DNA of 64,000 bases from Parabacteroides sp. PFB2-10 (lineage in GTDB: Bacteria; Bacteroidota; Bacteroidia; Bacteroidales; Tannerellaceae): NCBI RefSeq assembly GCF_029893085.1, contig NZ_JARXWI010000009.1, forward strand, positions 1 to 64,000, written 5' to 3'. The notes beneath the pieces were generated by a model. The model had not been told where the DNA came from and searched no databases. It was given only the letters and a program-made list of their open reading frames with translations. Of the stretch, positions 25,544 through 34,229 are shown in pieces. A program made the position numbers and the translations under genes. Within the stretch, counting starts at the first letter, position 1. The number at the start of each line of letters is the position of its first letter.

Positions 25544-26110
25544 ATGGAAAAATGCAATAAATGCGGAACAACTGCGACAGAAAATGCCAAATTTTGTACT
25601 AATTGTGGTCATAGACTATCGGCTACCGAAACTACTCCTCAAATAGATTACAAAAAGATTCTGATATCGATAGTCGGAATCGCTGCTATCATGCTCGCCA
25701 TTTTTTTCATACAACGGGTGATACTTCATAAAGCGATGTCGAAATCAATGGTGCTTAACGTAGCATTAGTGGAAACGGCCAAAGAGGTAAATAAGACATG
25801 TCCGTTTATGATCGATCAGGAAACACGACTTGACAATCTGATCGTTTTGCCCAACAATATACTTCAATACAACTATACGCTCCTGACAATCAACGAAGAA
25901 ACAACCGATTTAGAGGAACTCAAAAACAATCTCCAGAAGAACCTGACAAATCATATTCGCACCAATCCCGATATGCAATTTTACCGCGATCACGAGGTAA
26001 GCTTCAACTATTATTACAGAGATGCAGCCATGAACCATCTGTTTACCATCTCCATCACACCGAAAATGTATAAAAGAAACGCAAAAAAAGAATATACAAC
26101 TGTAAGTTAA
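25544..26110 (+). CDS. Zinc-ribbon membrane protein of unknown function
   Basis: A 188-residue protein. The N-terminal zinc ribbon has CNKCGTT (residues 4-10) and CTNCGH (near 18-23), a CxxC-CxxC pair. One transmembrane helix (about residues 43-63, ILISIVGIAAIMLAIFFI) is followed by a domain of about 120 residues that contains no motif I know. By family habit the ribbon is cytoplasmic and the rest is outside the inner membrane. It ends convergently with the histidine kinase with a 4-bp overlap of the stop codons. Confidence 0.75.
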   Translation: MEKCNKCGTTATENAKFCTNCGHRLSATETTPQIDYKKILISIVGIAAIMLAIFFIQRVILHKAMSKSMVLNVALVETAKEVNKTCPFMIDQETRLDNLIVLPNNILQYNYTLLTINEETTDLEELKNNLQKNLTNHIRTNPDMQFYRDHEVSFNYYYRDAAMNHLFTISITPKMYKRNAKKEYTTVS

Positions 26111-28887
26111 GCAATAGGAAGTGTAAACCAGAAGCAGGAGCCTCTGCCCGGTTCGGAATCGACACCGATGGTGCCGCCCATGCCTTCGATCAGGCTTTTG
26201 CAGATGGAGAGGCCAACGCCTGTTCCCTGGGCAAACGAATCGACTTTCACAAAACGGTCGAAGATGCTGTCGATATTCTCCGGTGAGATGCCTATGCCCG
26301 TATCTTTCACATAGAACAACAGGGTTTCATCCTCCTGGTATTCACAGCCTATGGTGATGGTGCCTTTTCTGGTGAACTTAAGCGAATTGGTGACAAAGTT
26401 TTCCAATACCTGCTTCACCCGATCCGCATCCGTATAGATCACATGATCTTCATACATAGGATCTACCTTTATCTCGATCTCCGGGGGGATCTCTTTGGAA
26501 TTGAACGACCGAGCCACCTCTTTGCAAAGTTTATGGGCAGAGACTTCGCGCATATCAAACACCATCGTTCCCGATTCAATATTGGAAAGATCCAGTACGT
26601 CTGAAACAATTTTGAGGAGCAACTCATTGTTATGGCGGATAATAGAGATATATTCCTGCTTCTCTTCTTCGTCGCGTGTTTCGACCAATAGGTCGGAAAA
26701 ACCGATGATGGAGTTGAGCGGTGTACGGATCTCATGACTCATATTAGCTAAGAAGGCCGACTTCAGACGGTCTAAGGCTTCCGCTTTGTCCTTGGCAAGG
26801 ATCATTTCTTTCAATTCGGTAATATCATAGCTTACCCCGATAAGTTCAATATGATCGTTGACCGGATCTTTCTTCGAGGTCAATGTGCAGCGGAGCCATC
26901 TCACCTTATTCTTCGACTCGATTACCCGTATCTCTTTTTCAAAGCTCTGGGCACGGCCGGATGCTGCCTTATCGTAGAAATGTTTGATGGCTTCATAATC
27001 CTCCGGATGCAACTGGCTATACATATCCGCCAGGTCATCGGTCATCAGGCTGTCTGCCGGTTTGCCTAAGCTGGTAAACCACTGGCTGATGCCGAAGCCC
27101 TCCTTCGTTGTCAGGTTCCATTTGAAATAACCTACCTTGGCCAGGTTGGCAATCATCGAGAAGTAGGCTTCAAACTCCTGGATCCGTTGATAGGCATTGG
27201 TGGTCTCTGTATTATTGATATTGATAAACAGGTAATTCTGTATCTCCCGCGCCTCATTCAGGATAGGAACTATTTTAACGGTGAGGTTCTTCACCTCTAT
27301 GGGCGGAAACTCCTTCTTATAATAATCGCCTACCAGGCTGAAATCATAAATAATATGGAAGTCCGCCTTTTCGCCTTTCCGGATTTTCTTTTTCACCTCT
27401 TGGGGGAGGCAGGGGTGATCGAACAGATTTAATCCGATGACATTATCCTCCTCATCGAGTTCCAGTATCTCCAGATTTTTATCGTTCCGGTACAATAATC
27501 CTCCCTTCTCGTCGTAAAGCTCCAGCCCGACGGGGAGGTTTTCATAAATGGTACGCAGTAGTTTCTCGCTTTCGGCTACTGCTTTATGGGCATTGTGTAC
27601 GTCGGTCACATCCAACACGAGCGAGATAACCTCGTCTTTATGCAGGGAGAAACGGATCACCTGGCAATGCTTTCCGAGTGTAGGCAGGGGATAATCCTGC
27701 TCAATATGCTTATCGCTATTGACCACCTCGGCCATAGCAGGCAAATCGTCTAACGCAGAAAAATCCGATCCTTTCAAACCGATAATTTTATCGGGGGCGA
27801 TACCGATGATATGCTCCATTTCATCATTTGCCTCCGTATAGAGGAAATCGACCGGCACATCATTGTCATCGTAGATCAGCTGTACGGCCAAATAGCCGAT
27901 GGGCATACGCTTATACAGCTTCTGCAGGTATTCTTTATCATCCTGGATCTGCACCTTTGACTTCTGCAATTCCACGCAGATATTGATGATATGCATCAGA
28001 GAAGAAAACCATTGGAAATCTTCTTCCGACCAGTCGCGTTGTTTGTCTACCACGTCAATGCCGGCATATCCCCAGATCTGATTATCCTTCGATACGAAAG
28101 GCACGACCATCAATGATTTAATATTTTGCGACTCCAACACCTCCCGGTCAATGAGGTCCCATTCCGGCAGATCGTCCATCGTAGAAAGGATGATGGGGTG
28201 TTGTGTCAGTATCTGTTGGTTCCACCAGGTATCCGGCTCAAAGAACATCTCCGTCAGGTTCTCTATCTCCTCCAGGCCGGGACGACTGACCGCTTCGTAG
28301 GTACAGCTTTGATTCATATCTTTCCAGTTATACTCGAAGATATAAGCCCGTTCGGCACTGAAGTGCGTCACTAAGGTAGAGAGGATATGGTTCACCATAT
28401 CATCGAAGTTCTCGCGTTGCAGGAAAGAGAACAGCGATTTGGAGATCCCATTCAGCTGGTGTATCAGGTTTTTCACCGTTTCACGGGCGGTCTCCTGCTG
28501 CATCTTGTCTTCCGGTTCGTCAATCGGGATCATCATTCCCAATAACGTATGTTCGTCGGTCTTGATGATGCGGATAGAAATCCACTCCACATGATCGCCT
28601 ACATACACCGGAAAAAGGTAACGCCGCATCTGTCTACCGGAGGCAGAGAGGATGGCATTCATGATCCGGGAGCGATAGTCCTCGCGAATCATCTTAAAAA
28701 ACAACTGAACATCGATCGTTACGGCAGGCAGGTGCAAGAGGTTGGCAACGGCTACCGAGCAGGTCATAGTATTTTTCTGAAGGTCTAACTCCCACCAGCC
28801 CATATCAAAGACTTCTGAAATAGCCATATACCTGGCATATTCCATTTCCATATCTTCTGGCCGTATACGGTGTTGTTTTTCCTTCAT
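26107..28887 (-). CDS. Multi-PAS/GAF sensor histidine kinase
   Basis: A 926-residue sensor kinase without clear transmembrane helices, so probably cytoplasmic. Order of domains: a PAS-like region (about 20-125), GAF (about 150-310), three PAS-like regions (about 320-430, 440-555 and 575-695), HisKA with the phospho-acceptor His718 in ANMSHEIRTPLNS, and HATPase with NSLKF near 834, DTGIG at 862-866 and GTGVGLSI near 888. It has no receiver domain, and no response regulator gene is nearby, so its partner lies elsewhere. Signal sensed is unknown. A -7/-33 pair stands 38 bp upstream of its start. Confidence 0.92.
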   Translation of the reverse strand: MKEKQHRIRPEDMEMEYARYMAISEVFDMGWWELDLQKNTMTCSVAVANLLHLPAVTIDVQLFFKMIREDYRSRIMNAILSASGRQMRRYLFPVYVGDHVEWISIRIIKTDEHTLLGMMIPIDEPEDKMQQETARETVKNLIHQLNGISKSLFSFLQRENFDDMVNHILSTLVTHFSAERAYIFEYNWKDMNQSCTYEAVSRPGLEEIENLTEMFFEPDTWWNQQILTQHPIILSTMDDLPEWDLIDREVLESQNIKSLMVVPFVSKDNQIWGYAGIDVVDKQRDWSEEDFQWFSSLMHIINICVELQKSKVQIQDDKEYLQKLYKRMPIGYLAVQLIYDDNDVPVDFLYTEANDEMEHIIGIAPDKIIGLKGSDFSALDDLPAMAEVVNSDKHIEQDYPLPTLGKHCQVIRFSLHKDEVISLVLDVTDVHNAHKAVAESEKLLRTIYENLPVGLELYDEKGGLLYRNDKNLEILELDEEDNVIGLNLFDHPCLPQEVKKKIRKGEKADFHIIYDFSLVGDYYKKEFPPIEVKNLTVKIVPILNEAREIQNYLFININNTETTNAYQRIQEFEAYFSMIANLAKVGYFKWNLTTKEGFGISQWFTSLGKPADSLMTDDLADMYSQLHPEDYEAIKHFYDKAASGRAQSFEKEIRVIESKNKVRWLRCTLTSKKDPVNDHIELIGVSYDITELKEMILAKDKAEALDRLKSAFLANMSHEIRTPLNSIIGFSDLLVETRDEEEKQEYISIIRHNNELLLKIVSDVLDLSNIESGTMVFDMREVSAHKLCKEVARSFNSKEIPPEIEIKVDPMYEDHVIYTDADRVKQVLENFVTNSLKFTRKGTITIGCEYQEDETLLFYVKDTGIGISPENIDSIFDRFVKVDSFAQGTGVGLSICKSLIEGMGGTIGVDSEPGRGSCFWFTLPIA

Positions 28888-28924
28888 ACTCCTATTCTTA
28901 CATGATAGCGGTTAAAAATGATCG

Positions 28925-28954
28925 CAAAGATAACCTATAAAAAAGAAAAACAAA
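28925..28954 (-). promoter_or_regulatory. Promoter of the histidine kinase
   Basis: On the minus strand the -7 box TATCTTTG spans 28932-28925 and a -33 TTTG spans 28954-28951, with an 18-bp spacer. The kinase ATG is at 28887. Confidence 0.6.
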
Positions 28955-28964
28955 TGCTATCCTT

Positions 28965-29372
28965 TCACTCCGACAAAAAATAGGAGGAGGGTTTTTCCGC
29001 GTTTGTTTTCTTTAGCATCGTACATGATCCGTCGAACAAGGCGTTGGGTTCCATCTCCAGCGATTGAGCAGCAATGTCTCCCTGTATGCGAGCAGAAGAT
29101 TTCACCTCCAGCGTTTCTGCCATCACAGAGCCTTCCACTTCGCCAAACACTTCCACATACGAAGCCGACACTTTCCCTTTCACGCGAGATGTTTTCCCGA
29201 GGATCAATTTTTCATTGCATGCTATCTCACCTTCAATCTCGCCATCTACCCGGAAATCCGATTCCGTATAGATATTGCCCATAATGATGGTTCCGGCAGA
29301 TATGATATTGTGCATGCCACTATTTCCTGTTGTTACAGGAGGAGTTACTTCTTCATACATCTTTTTTCCCAT
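28965..29372 (-). CDS. Bactofilin (polymer-forming cytoskeletal protein), first
   Basis: A 135-residue bactofilin (DUF583). The right-handed beta-helix core is visible as six-residue rungs, for example SDFRVDGEIEGEIACNEK then LILGKTSRVKGKVSAS. The start MGKKMYEE at 29372 is preferred to an upstream ATG because the third paralogue starts MGKQYEE. Bactofilins polymerise at the membrane and scaffold cell-wall or surface machines. This is one of three tandem paralogues on the same strand. Confidence 0.87.
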   Translation of the reverse strand: MGKKMYEEVTPPVTTGNSGMHNIISAGTIIMGNIYTESDFRVDGEIEGEIACNEKLILGKTSRVKGKVSASYVEVFGEVEGSVMAETLEVKSSARIQGDIAAQSLEMEPNALFDGSCTMLKKTNAEKPSSYFLSE

Positions 29373-29478
29373 AGGTATGTTTTTTATGCGGCAAAACAAA
29401 GCGCATCTCATCATCCCGGATTCCGGGAGAGATGTCTCCGTTTATTAACGCTATTCGAAAGAAAAAGAAAAACTTTCT

Positions 29479-29961
29479 TTACTCTATTTTAAGATCGTCA
29501 TCCATCAGGTCTGCCAACTCATCATCATCCAGGCTCAACTCTTCTTCCTCCAGCTTTTCTTCTTCCACGGGAGTAAATGATTCGGGCACCTCCGGCATCT
29601 TAGGCAAATCGCCCTCTTTGGTCATTAAGCAGGTACCATTGAATTGAGCATCATGTTCGATTTCCAGAGACCGGGCAACGATATCCCCCTGAATAACTGC
29701 CGTCGATTTGATGATCAGTTTTTCAGCGAAGATTTTCCCTTCGATCTCACCCAATACTTCGGTATAAGAGGCAGTTATTTTGCCTCTCACCTGTGCCTTT
29801 GGCCCGATAACTAATTTCCCGTTACAGGCTATTTCGCCTTCTACTTTCCCGTCTAAGCGGAAATCACTTTCGGTAATCACATTACCGATGATTGTTGTCC
29901 CGGCAGAAATGATGTTATGCAAGCCATTCGGCGCTACATCGTCATATGGTCTGTTTGCCAT
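29479..29961 (-). CDS. Bactofilin, second, with acidic tail
   Basis: A 160-residue bactofilin whose core (about 12-125) has IISAGTTIIGNVITESDFRL, VEGEIACNGK and KITASYTEVLG. It differs from its neighbours by a strongly acidic C-terminal tail of about 30 residues (EEEKLEEEELSLDDDELADL), which could mediate partner binding. It has its own -7 box (TATATTTG, minus strand, 29993-29986). Confidence 0.88.
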   Translation of the reverse strand: MANRPYDDVAPNGLHNIISAGTTIIGNVITESDFRLDGKVEGEIACNGKLVIGPKAQVRGKITASYTEVLGEIEGKIFAEKLIIKSTAVIQGDIVARSLEIEHDAQFNGTCLMTKEGDLPKMPEVPESFTPVEEEKLEEEELSLDDDELADLMDDDLKIE

Positions 29962-29985
29962 TGTGATAGAAGATTAGATTTATTG

Positions 29986-29993
29986 CAAATATA
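29986..29993 (-). promoter_or_regulatory. -7 box of the second bactofilin gene
   Basis: TATATTTG on the minus strand, 25 bp upstream of the start codon at 29961. No clear -33 box was found, so this is a partial promoter call. Confidence 0.5.
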
Positions 29994-30024
29994 ATTGATT
30001 ATTCAGATCCGGCAAGATCCGCTC

Positions 30025-30429
30025 TTACCATTTTACCTCATCTAAAGAGGGGGTAGTTGGCGCCTCCGCATATTGCACACCCGCCTGCTTCTTCATCGAG
30101 AAGGTACCGTTCACCTGTGCGTCAGGCTGTACTTCGAGCGACTGGGCTACAATATCGCCATTAATGACCGCAGAAGATCTGACCACCAGAATTTCGGCAA
30201 TCACCATACCTTCTATCTCGCCTAATACCTCCGCGCTACGGGCATTGATAATGCCTTTTACCTTCGCCTTTGTTCCTATCACCAATTTTCCTTTGCAGGA
30301 AATCTCACCTTCTACTTTTCCATCCAGACGGAAATCGGTCTCAGTAATGACATTCCCAATTATAGTCGTATCAACAGATATCGTATTGTAAGAATTACCT
30401 GTTACGACTTCTTCATATTGTTTTCCCAT
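30025..30429 (-). CDS. Bactofilin, third
   Basis: A 134-residue bactofilin. The core reads ISVDTTIIGNVITETDFRL, VEGEISCKGKLVIG and VKGIINARSAEVLGEIEG, matching its two neighbours rung by rung. It is the shortest, with a short basic/hydrophobic tail. Together the three may form hetero-polymers or be differently placed homopolymers. Confidence 0.88.
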   Translation of the reverse strand: MGKQYEEVVTGNSYNTISVDTTIIGNVITETDFRLDGKVEGEISCKGKLVIGTKAKVKGIINARSAEVLGEIEGMVIAEILVVRSSAVINGDIVAQSLEVQPDAQVNGTFSMKKQAGVQYAEAPTTPSLDEVKW

Positions 30430-30454
30430 TTCAACTTTTTATATTAATGATAGA

Positions 30455-30462
30455 CAAATATA
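30455..30462 (-). promoter_or_regulatory. -7 box of the third bactofilin gene
   Basis: TATATTTG on the minus strand, 26 bp upstream of the start at 30429, almost the same distance as at the second bactofilin gene. No clear -33 box. Confidence 0.5.
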
Positions 30463-30519
30463 TATTCTTTTTTCTGATTGAACCACATTTTGTCGTAATT
30501 TAGAAAAAAGAATAACGAA

Positions 30520-30549
30520 TTGTGACATTTTAAGTCGACCGCCGACTAA
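30520..30549 (+). promoter_or_regulatory. Candidate ECF-type promoter of the first sigma gene
   Basis: TTGTGACATTTT at 30520-30531 and CGACTAA at 30543-30549 are separated by 11 bp. The same arrangement, TTGTAATGTTTT-11 bp-TGTCTTA, precedes the sigma gene at 45856. Autoregulation by ECF sigma factors through such boxes is common. It is inferred here from the shared layout. Confidence 0.5.
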
Positions 30550-30576
30550 CTAAGAAAAACAAGTAATAGCGAAGTT

Positions 30577-31044
30577 GTGGAGAAAGATTTTTTAGACATG
30601 ATCAGGCAACATAATGGCATTATCTATAAGGTAGCGTCGTTTTATGCCGACAAAGAAAATATATTGGATGATTTATATCAGGAGGTAGTACTCAACCTGT
30701 GGAAATCATTTCCGAACTTTCGGAAAGAGAGCGCCTATTCGACCTGGATCTATCGGATTGCCCTCAACACCTGTATCTCCTTTTTCAGGAAAAGCAGTCG
30801 CAAACCCATGTATGTGGAGCTTTCTCCCGATCTCAAAGTTCCTTCCGAAGACAACAGTCTTTATGTAAACGAATTGTATGCATTGATCAATCAGCTAAAC
30901 AAGTTAGAGCGCGCGATTATCTTTCTCTATCTGGAGGACAGACCCTATAAGGAGATAGCGGATATTATGGGGATCACCTCCACCAATGTCTCCACGAAGA
31001 TCAATCGCATCAAAGAGAAGCTTAAAAAAATGTCGAACAATTAA
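30577..31044 (+). CDS. ECF-type RNA polymerase sigma factor, first
   Basis: A 155-residue sigma-70 family factor with sigma2 (about 8-75, including LDDLYQEVVLNLWKSFPNFR and YSTWIYRIALNTCISFFRK) and sigma4 (about 95-150, with EIADIMGITSTNVSTKINRIKEKL). The start is GTG at 30577, which places MEKDFLDMI at the N-terminus. The next gene is a four-helix membrane protein, likely its regulator. A candidate ECF promoter lies 27 bp upstream. Confidence 0.9.
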   Translation: MEKDFLDMIRQHNGIIYKVASFYADKENILDDLYQEVVLNLWKSFPNFRKESAYSTWIYRIALNTCISFFRKSSRKPMYVELSPDLKVPSEDNSLYVNELYALINQLNKLERAIIFLYLEDRPYKEIADIMGITSTNVSTKINRIKEKLKKMSNN

Positions 31045-31057
31045 AGCAACGTATATT

Positions 31058-31663
31058 ATGGACTTAGATACATTAAAAAGAGAGTGGCAACATAACGAAT
31101 CATTTAAAAAAGAGGTAAAAGACAGTATGATCAAAGAGATGATTGCCAACCGCAATAAGGGGGCGTTCGAACGCATTAAGAAATATGAGAGAGAGGCCTT
31201 ACGGGTTCTTCCGATCACATGCATAGCCTTTGTTTTTTTGAGTGCCTCCATCCTGGCTCATGGAGATATCTTCGGGATAAGCTGGGTATTGGCCATATTG
31301 CCTATTGGTGCCGGATTATGGTATTGGTCTTACTGGCTGTGTGGCTTCCTGGATAAAATAGATATGAGCCGGATGACGGTCACGGAGGTCTCCCGCTCTA
31401 TTCTGAAATACAGAACCTATCTCATCAGGCACACCGTTATCGCCGGCATCCTGATGCCTGTCTACCTGGGCGTTTGGGTCTATTGCTATTTCAATGCCAA
31501 CCACCGATTAGACGAAGTCTTCTCTATCGAGTTCCTGGTTGTTTATTTATCGTGTGCCTTAGTGCTCTTCTTGGTCATCATCTGGTTTCGCTACTTCCGC
31601 CATATCCGCGATATCCAGCGTAACCTCCGCGAATTGGAAGAGTTCGAACAAGATAGCCTATAA
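31058..31663 (+). CDS. Membrane protein paired with the ECF sigma factor
   Basis: A 201-residue protein. The ATG at 31058 (MDLDTLKREWQ) is preferred to an upstream ATG inside the sigma gene. A cytoplasmic N-terminus of about 48 residues is followed by four hydrophobic helices (about 50-70, 75-95, 120-145 and 155-175) and a charged tail. The layout of sigma gene then membrane protein fits an anti-sigma role, but no known anti-sigma motif is visible. Function is inferred from position. Confidence 0.7.
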   Translation: MDLDTLKREWQHNESFKKEVKDSMIKEMIANRNKGAFERIKKYEREALRVLPITCIAFVFLSASILAHGDIFGISWVLAILPIGAGLWYWSYWLCGFLDKIDMSRMTVTEVSRSILKYRTYLIRHTVIAGILMPVYLGVWVYCYFNANHRLDEVFSIEFLVVYLSCALVLFLVIIWFRYFRHIRDIQRNLRELEEFEQDSL

Positions 31664-31669
31664 GAAAAG

Positions 31670-31705
31670 GGGGGGCTGACTCAAAAGTCAGCCCCCCTCT
31701 TTTTT
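31670..31705. terminator. Strong intrinsic terminator between convergent genes
   Basis: A 12-bp GC-rich stem (31670-31681 with 31686-31697) and a CAAA loop are followed by TCTTTTTT. It directly follows the sigma/membrane gene pair. Because the opposing gene ends at 31721, it may also serve the minus strand. Confidence 0.9.
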
Positions 31706-31720
31706 AACCTTCATCTCTTA

Positions 31721-33385
31721 TCAGGGTATCGGAATAAGGTCTTCTTTGAAATTGGCGTTGATGATTTTGTATACCAAAAATTCATTATCATCATATCCAT
31801 GTTTGTTGTAGAAGTCCAGAATAACCGTTCCGAAACGCACCGGCCCTGTTCTTTTCTTTAAATAACCATCCAGGACATCCGACAAGGCAGGGTTCATAAC
31901 GGGATCGATGCCGTCACCTCCCCATGCATACTTCCAGGGGGTATGGCTAACTCCCCAAAAGCCTATGGCCATACTGTTGAATGTAAGAAACATGTGATTT
32001 CTATGAATGTAACTACTATACGCGCGTTTAATAGCTTTTTTCACCTCTTCCAGCTTCACCCCGGAGTTGTGATTATCATTCCAAAATTCAAAGAACTTAT
32101 CTTCTACATAAATATTATTGCTGCCATTGAAAAATTCGCCTGATGAATCCTGTGGCCAATCATCGTTCAGATTGATCCCCCATTTGCCTGTCTTTGGTTT
32201 CTCAAAACGGCGCAACATCACAATCTTTCCTCTTACTTTGTCTAAGGTAGGAATGCCTTCTTCTCTATAAAACTTACTGACCGGGTTCACGGAATCTTTC
32301 GCAAAATAGGCTTCTAACGATTTGGTCAGCGTTCCTCCGTTTTCTCCTTTGATCGACATCAGAATGGTTTCTTTCGGGTGTTTATCCAGGAAGCTATTAC
32401 ACATTTCCAGCACTTTCGTAAAATAAAGACCCGCATAATCAGGCCCATGACAAACCTGGAGGTTATCATCCATACGCACATCGATAAAGCGTATCCCGTC
32501 ATTCAACTGGGTAGTGAAGCTAAAATTCTGACATTTACTGCCGCCTGGTCCTACCTTACTGGTTCCGGTGCCACTATCGTGCGTACCCGGTATCGATAAT
32601 TCATACAGGTACTTTTTGCCATCTACATGCGCCATCCAATCCATCGCCGGAGACTTAGCCGGTTTGAAAGTAACCACAAAAGGGTAGGTCGCCCCATGAG
32701 GATCTGCAATATAGAGATTTAGATCCTTTGGATTTGCAATGATCATACCATTTTTCACATTCGTTAGCATGACCTCATCAACTGCTGCTGTCTTGTCTCT
32801 GTGTATATTGAAAGTGATCCCTTCCGGACATTCTATCTCATAATGCGTATAGTCGCCTGTTAGTACGAAATTAAAGCTGGAACGATGATCCTGACCAGCA
32901 TGCGGTTTATGGCGGCTACTGGCATACTCATAGCCCTCTTCTGCTGTGAATACAGTATAAACGACCTCAAAATCACCTCCGGCTCCCTTGGGATTGGCAA
33001 TATAGAAATAATCAGTGCCTTTTTTCTTCGTGATAGAGCCATTGCCCAGGTTTCGGGCGAAATAGGTATCCACCCCATTATTCTCCGGCCATCTGTAATC
33101 CCGTTTCACATCGAAGTTGACCGTATCCGGACAATTCCATAAGAAATGCGTACCGGAGGCCATATTGCTGGTCTTAAAGTTATCACTGGATCGTTCATCC
33201 TCCCCCTTTTTGGGTTTTTTCCCACTCGTAACCGAACGGGTCACATCATTTGAACTGCCACCCACAATTGCTGGCGGGTTCTCTTCATCAAGGGGAGTAT
33301 CGCTGTCACACCCGACGGCCAATAGGCTTACCGCACCTATTAATAATAGGAACAGTCTTAACTGTTTCATCTTTTTCGTTTTCAT
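31721..33385 (-). CDS. Secreted PI-PLC-like lipoprotein
   Basis: A 554-residue lipoprotein. The signal peptide ends at a lipobox Cys in LLAVGCDSD (about residue 26). Two related beta-type repeats of about 85 residues occupy about 70-230, shown by FDVKRDYRWPE/FNIHRDKTAAVD and YFYIANPKGAGGDF/LYIADPHGATYPF. The catalytic X domain of phosphatidylinositol-specific phospholipase C follows: ELSIPGTHDSGTGTS and FIDVRMDDNLQVCHGP supply the two catalytic histidines. It probably cleaves phosphoinositide or GPI-like head groups at the cell surface. It stands alone as a monocistronic gene. Confidence 0.85.
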   Translation of the reverse strand: MKTKKMKQLRLFLLLIGAVSLLAVGCDSDTPLDEENPPAIVGGSSNDVTRSVTSGKKPKKGEDERSSDNFKTSNMASGTHFLWNCPDTVNFDVKRDYRWPENNGVDTYFARNLGNGSITKKKGTDYFYIANPKGAGGDFEVVYTVFTAEEGYEYASSRHKPHAGQDHRSSFNFVLTGDYTHYEIECPEGITFNIHRDKTAAVDEVMLTNVKNGMIIANPKDLNLYIADPHGATYPFVVTFKPAKSPAMDWMAHVDGKKYLYELSIPGTHDSGTGTSKVGPGGSKCQNFSFTTQLNDGIRFIDVRMDDNLQVCHGPDYAGLYFTKVLEMCNSFLDKHPKETILMSIKGENGGTLTKSLEAYFAKDSVNPVSKFYREEGIPTLDKVRGKIVMLRRFEKPKTGKWGINLNDDWPQDSSGEFFNGSNNIYVEDKFFEFWNDNHNSGVKLEEVKKAIKRAYSSYIHRNHMFLTFNSMAIGFWGVSHTPWKYAWGGDGIDPVMNPALSDVLDGYLKKRTGPVRFGTVILDFYNKHGYDDNEFLVYKIINANFKEDLIPIP

Positions 33386-33523
33386 TTCAGATTAATTTTA
33401 ATTGAACTCTTGTTTTGATTTAGCGTTAGCGCGTTTTAAGTTTGTATCGTTCGTTTCAACTATAGGGAAAGCAGCCTTTCTCTCTATATAATAATAACGG
33501 TTAATGTATTCAACTGAATGGGA

Positions 33524-33531
33524 CAAAGATA
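33524..33531 (-). promoter_or_regulatory. -7 box of the PI-PLC gene
   Basis: TATCTTTG on the minus strand, 139 bp upstream of the start codon at 33385. This would give a long 5' leader of about 130 nt. The -33 box is not evident. Confidence 0.4.
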
Positions 33532-33652
33532 TAAATAAATTTTAACTTATGCATACCTCTTACGAGGTCATACCCCAATTTGCCCACCATTTTCCCCTTT
33601 GGGGAAGCTAATACGATCCTCAAAAAAGAATCGCATTTACTAATTATCAATA

Positions 33653-33775
33653 TGTCAGCAAAAACGGCTTTTTGCTATCAATACGATACGTTAAAAAATG
33701 TTTCTCCCGGGAGTTTGTGAAAAAACTCCCGGGAGTTCGGAAAAAAAGTCCCGCGATTTTGACAATTTGTCAAAT
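33653..33775 (+). repeat. Dispersed CTCCCGGGAG repeat, copy 3
   Basis: Forward copy in the 547-bp divergent gap between the PI-PLC gene and the gene at 33933. It is unusual in holding CTCCCGGGAG twice, around 33708 and 33727, with TTTGTGAAAAA between. It ends GTCCCGCGATTTTGACAATTTGTC. The rest of the gap (33386-33652) shows no gene, only the -7 box above. Confidence 0.88.
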
Positions 33776-33875
33776 CGCTTTAACGAGCAAAGCGAAGTGC
33801 AAAGCAAATAATAAATTGCATTTGCCCGAAAAAAGTTCCTTTTCGCATCGGGATTACTTTTTTCTTCCGTCAGAT

Positions 33876-33905
33876 TTTGGAATAATGACAATCTTTATAC
33901 CTTTG
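33876..33905 (+). promoter_or_regulatory. Promoter of the 33933-34774 gene pair
   Basis: The -33 box TTTG at 33876-33879 and the -7 box TACCTTTG at 33898-33905 are separated by 18 bp. The start codon lies 27 bp downstream. Confidence 0.65.
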
Positions 33906-33932
33906 TCAGACAACTAAAAAAACAGACAAAAC

Positions 33933-34229
33933 ATGGCTAAGAGAAGAACATTGAAGCGGGACATCAGCTATATCGCGGGCGAACTGTTCACAGAGGTATT
34001 GGTGGCTAAAATGCTGGTATCGAAAATAGACCAGGGCGCGGCCGATATCGTACTGACCCGTATCCTTGATATGCAGGATGAATACATCAAACGGGTATCG
34101 CATCCGGGCGGCAAAGACAACAAAAAGGTGGTGAAAGGCTATTATAAAAAGCTGGTAACCGACCTGCAAGCGGAAGTCGAAGCAATTATATTAGCCATCG
34201 AAGAGCTGGGCAAAGAGAAGATCGCATGA
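33933..34229 (+). CDS. Small conserved hypothetical protein
   Basis: A 98-residue, probably alpha-helical and basic cytoplasmic protein (MAKRRTLKRDISYIAGELF) with a C-terminal helix LQAEVEAIILAIEELGKEKIA. I do not recognise a named family. It has a good promoter and overlaps the acyltransferase start by 4 bp, so it is a real, co-translated gene. Confidence 0.7.
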   Translation: MAKRRTLKRDISYIAGELFTEVLVAKMLVSKIDQGAADIVLTRILDMQDEYIKRVSHPGGKDNKKVVKGYYKKLVTDLQAEVEAIILAIEELGKEKIA

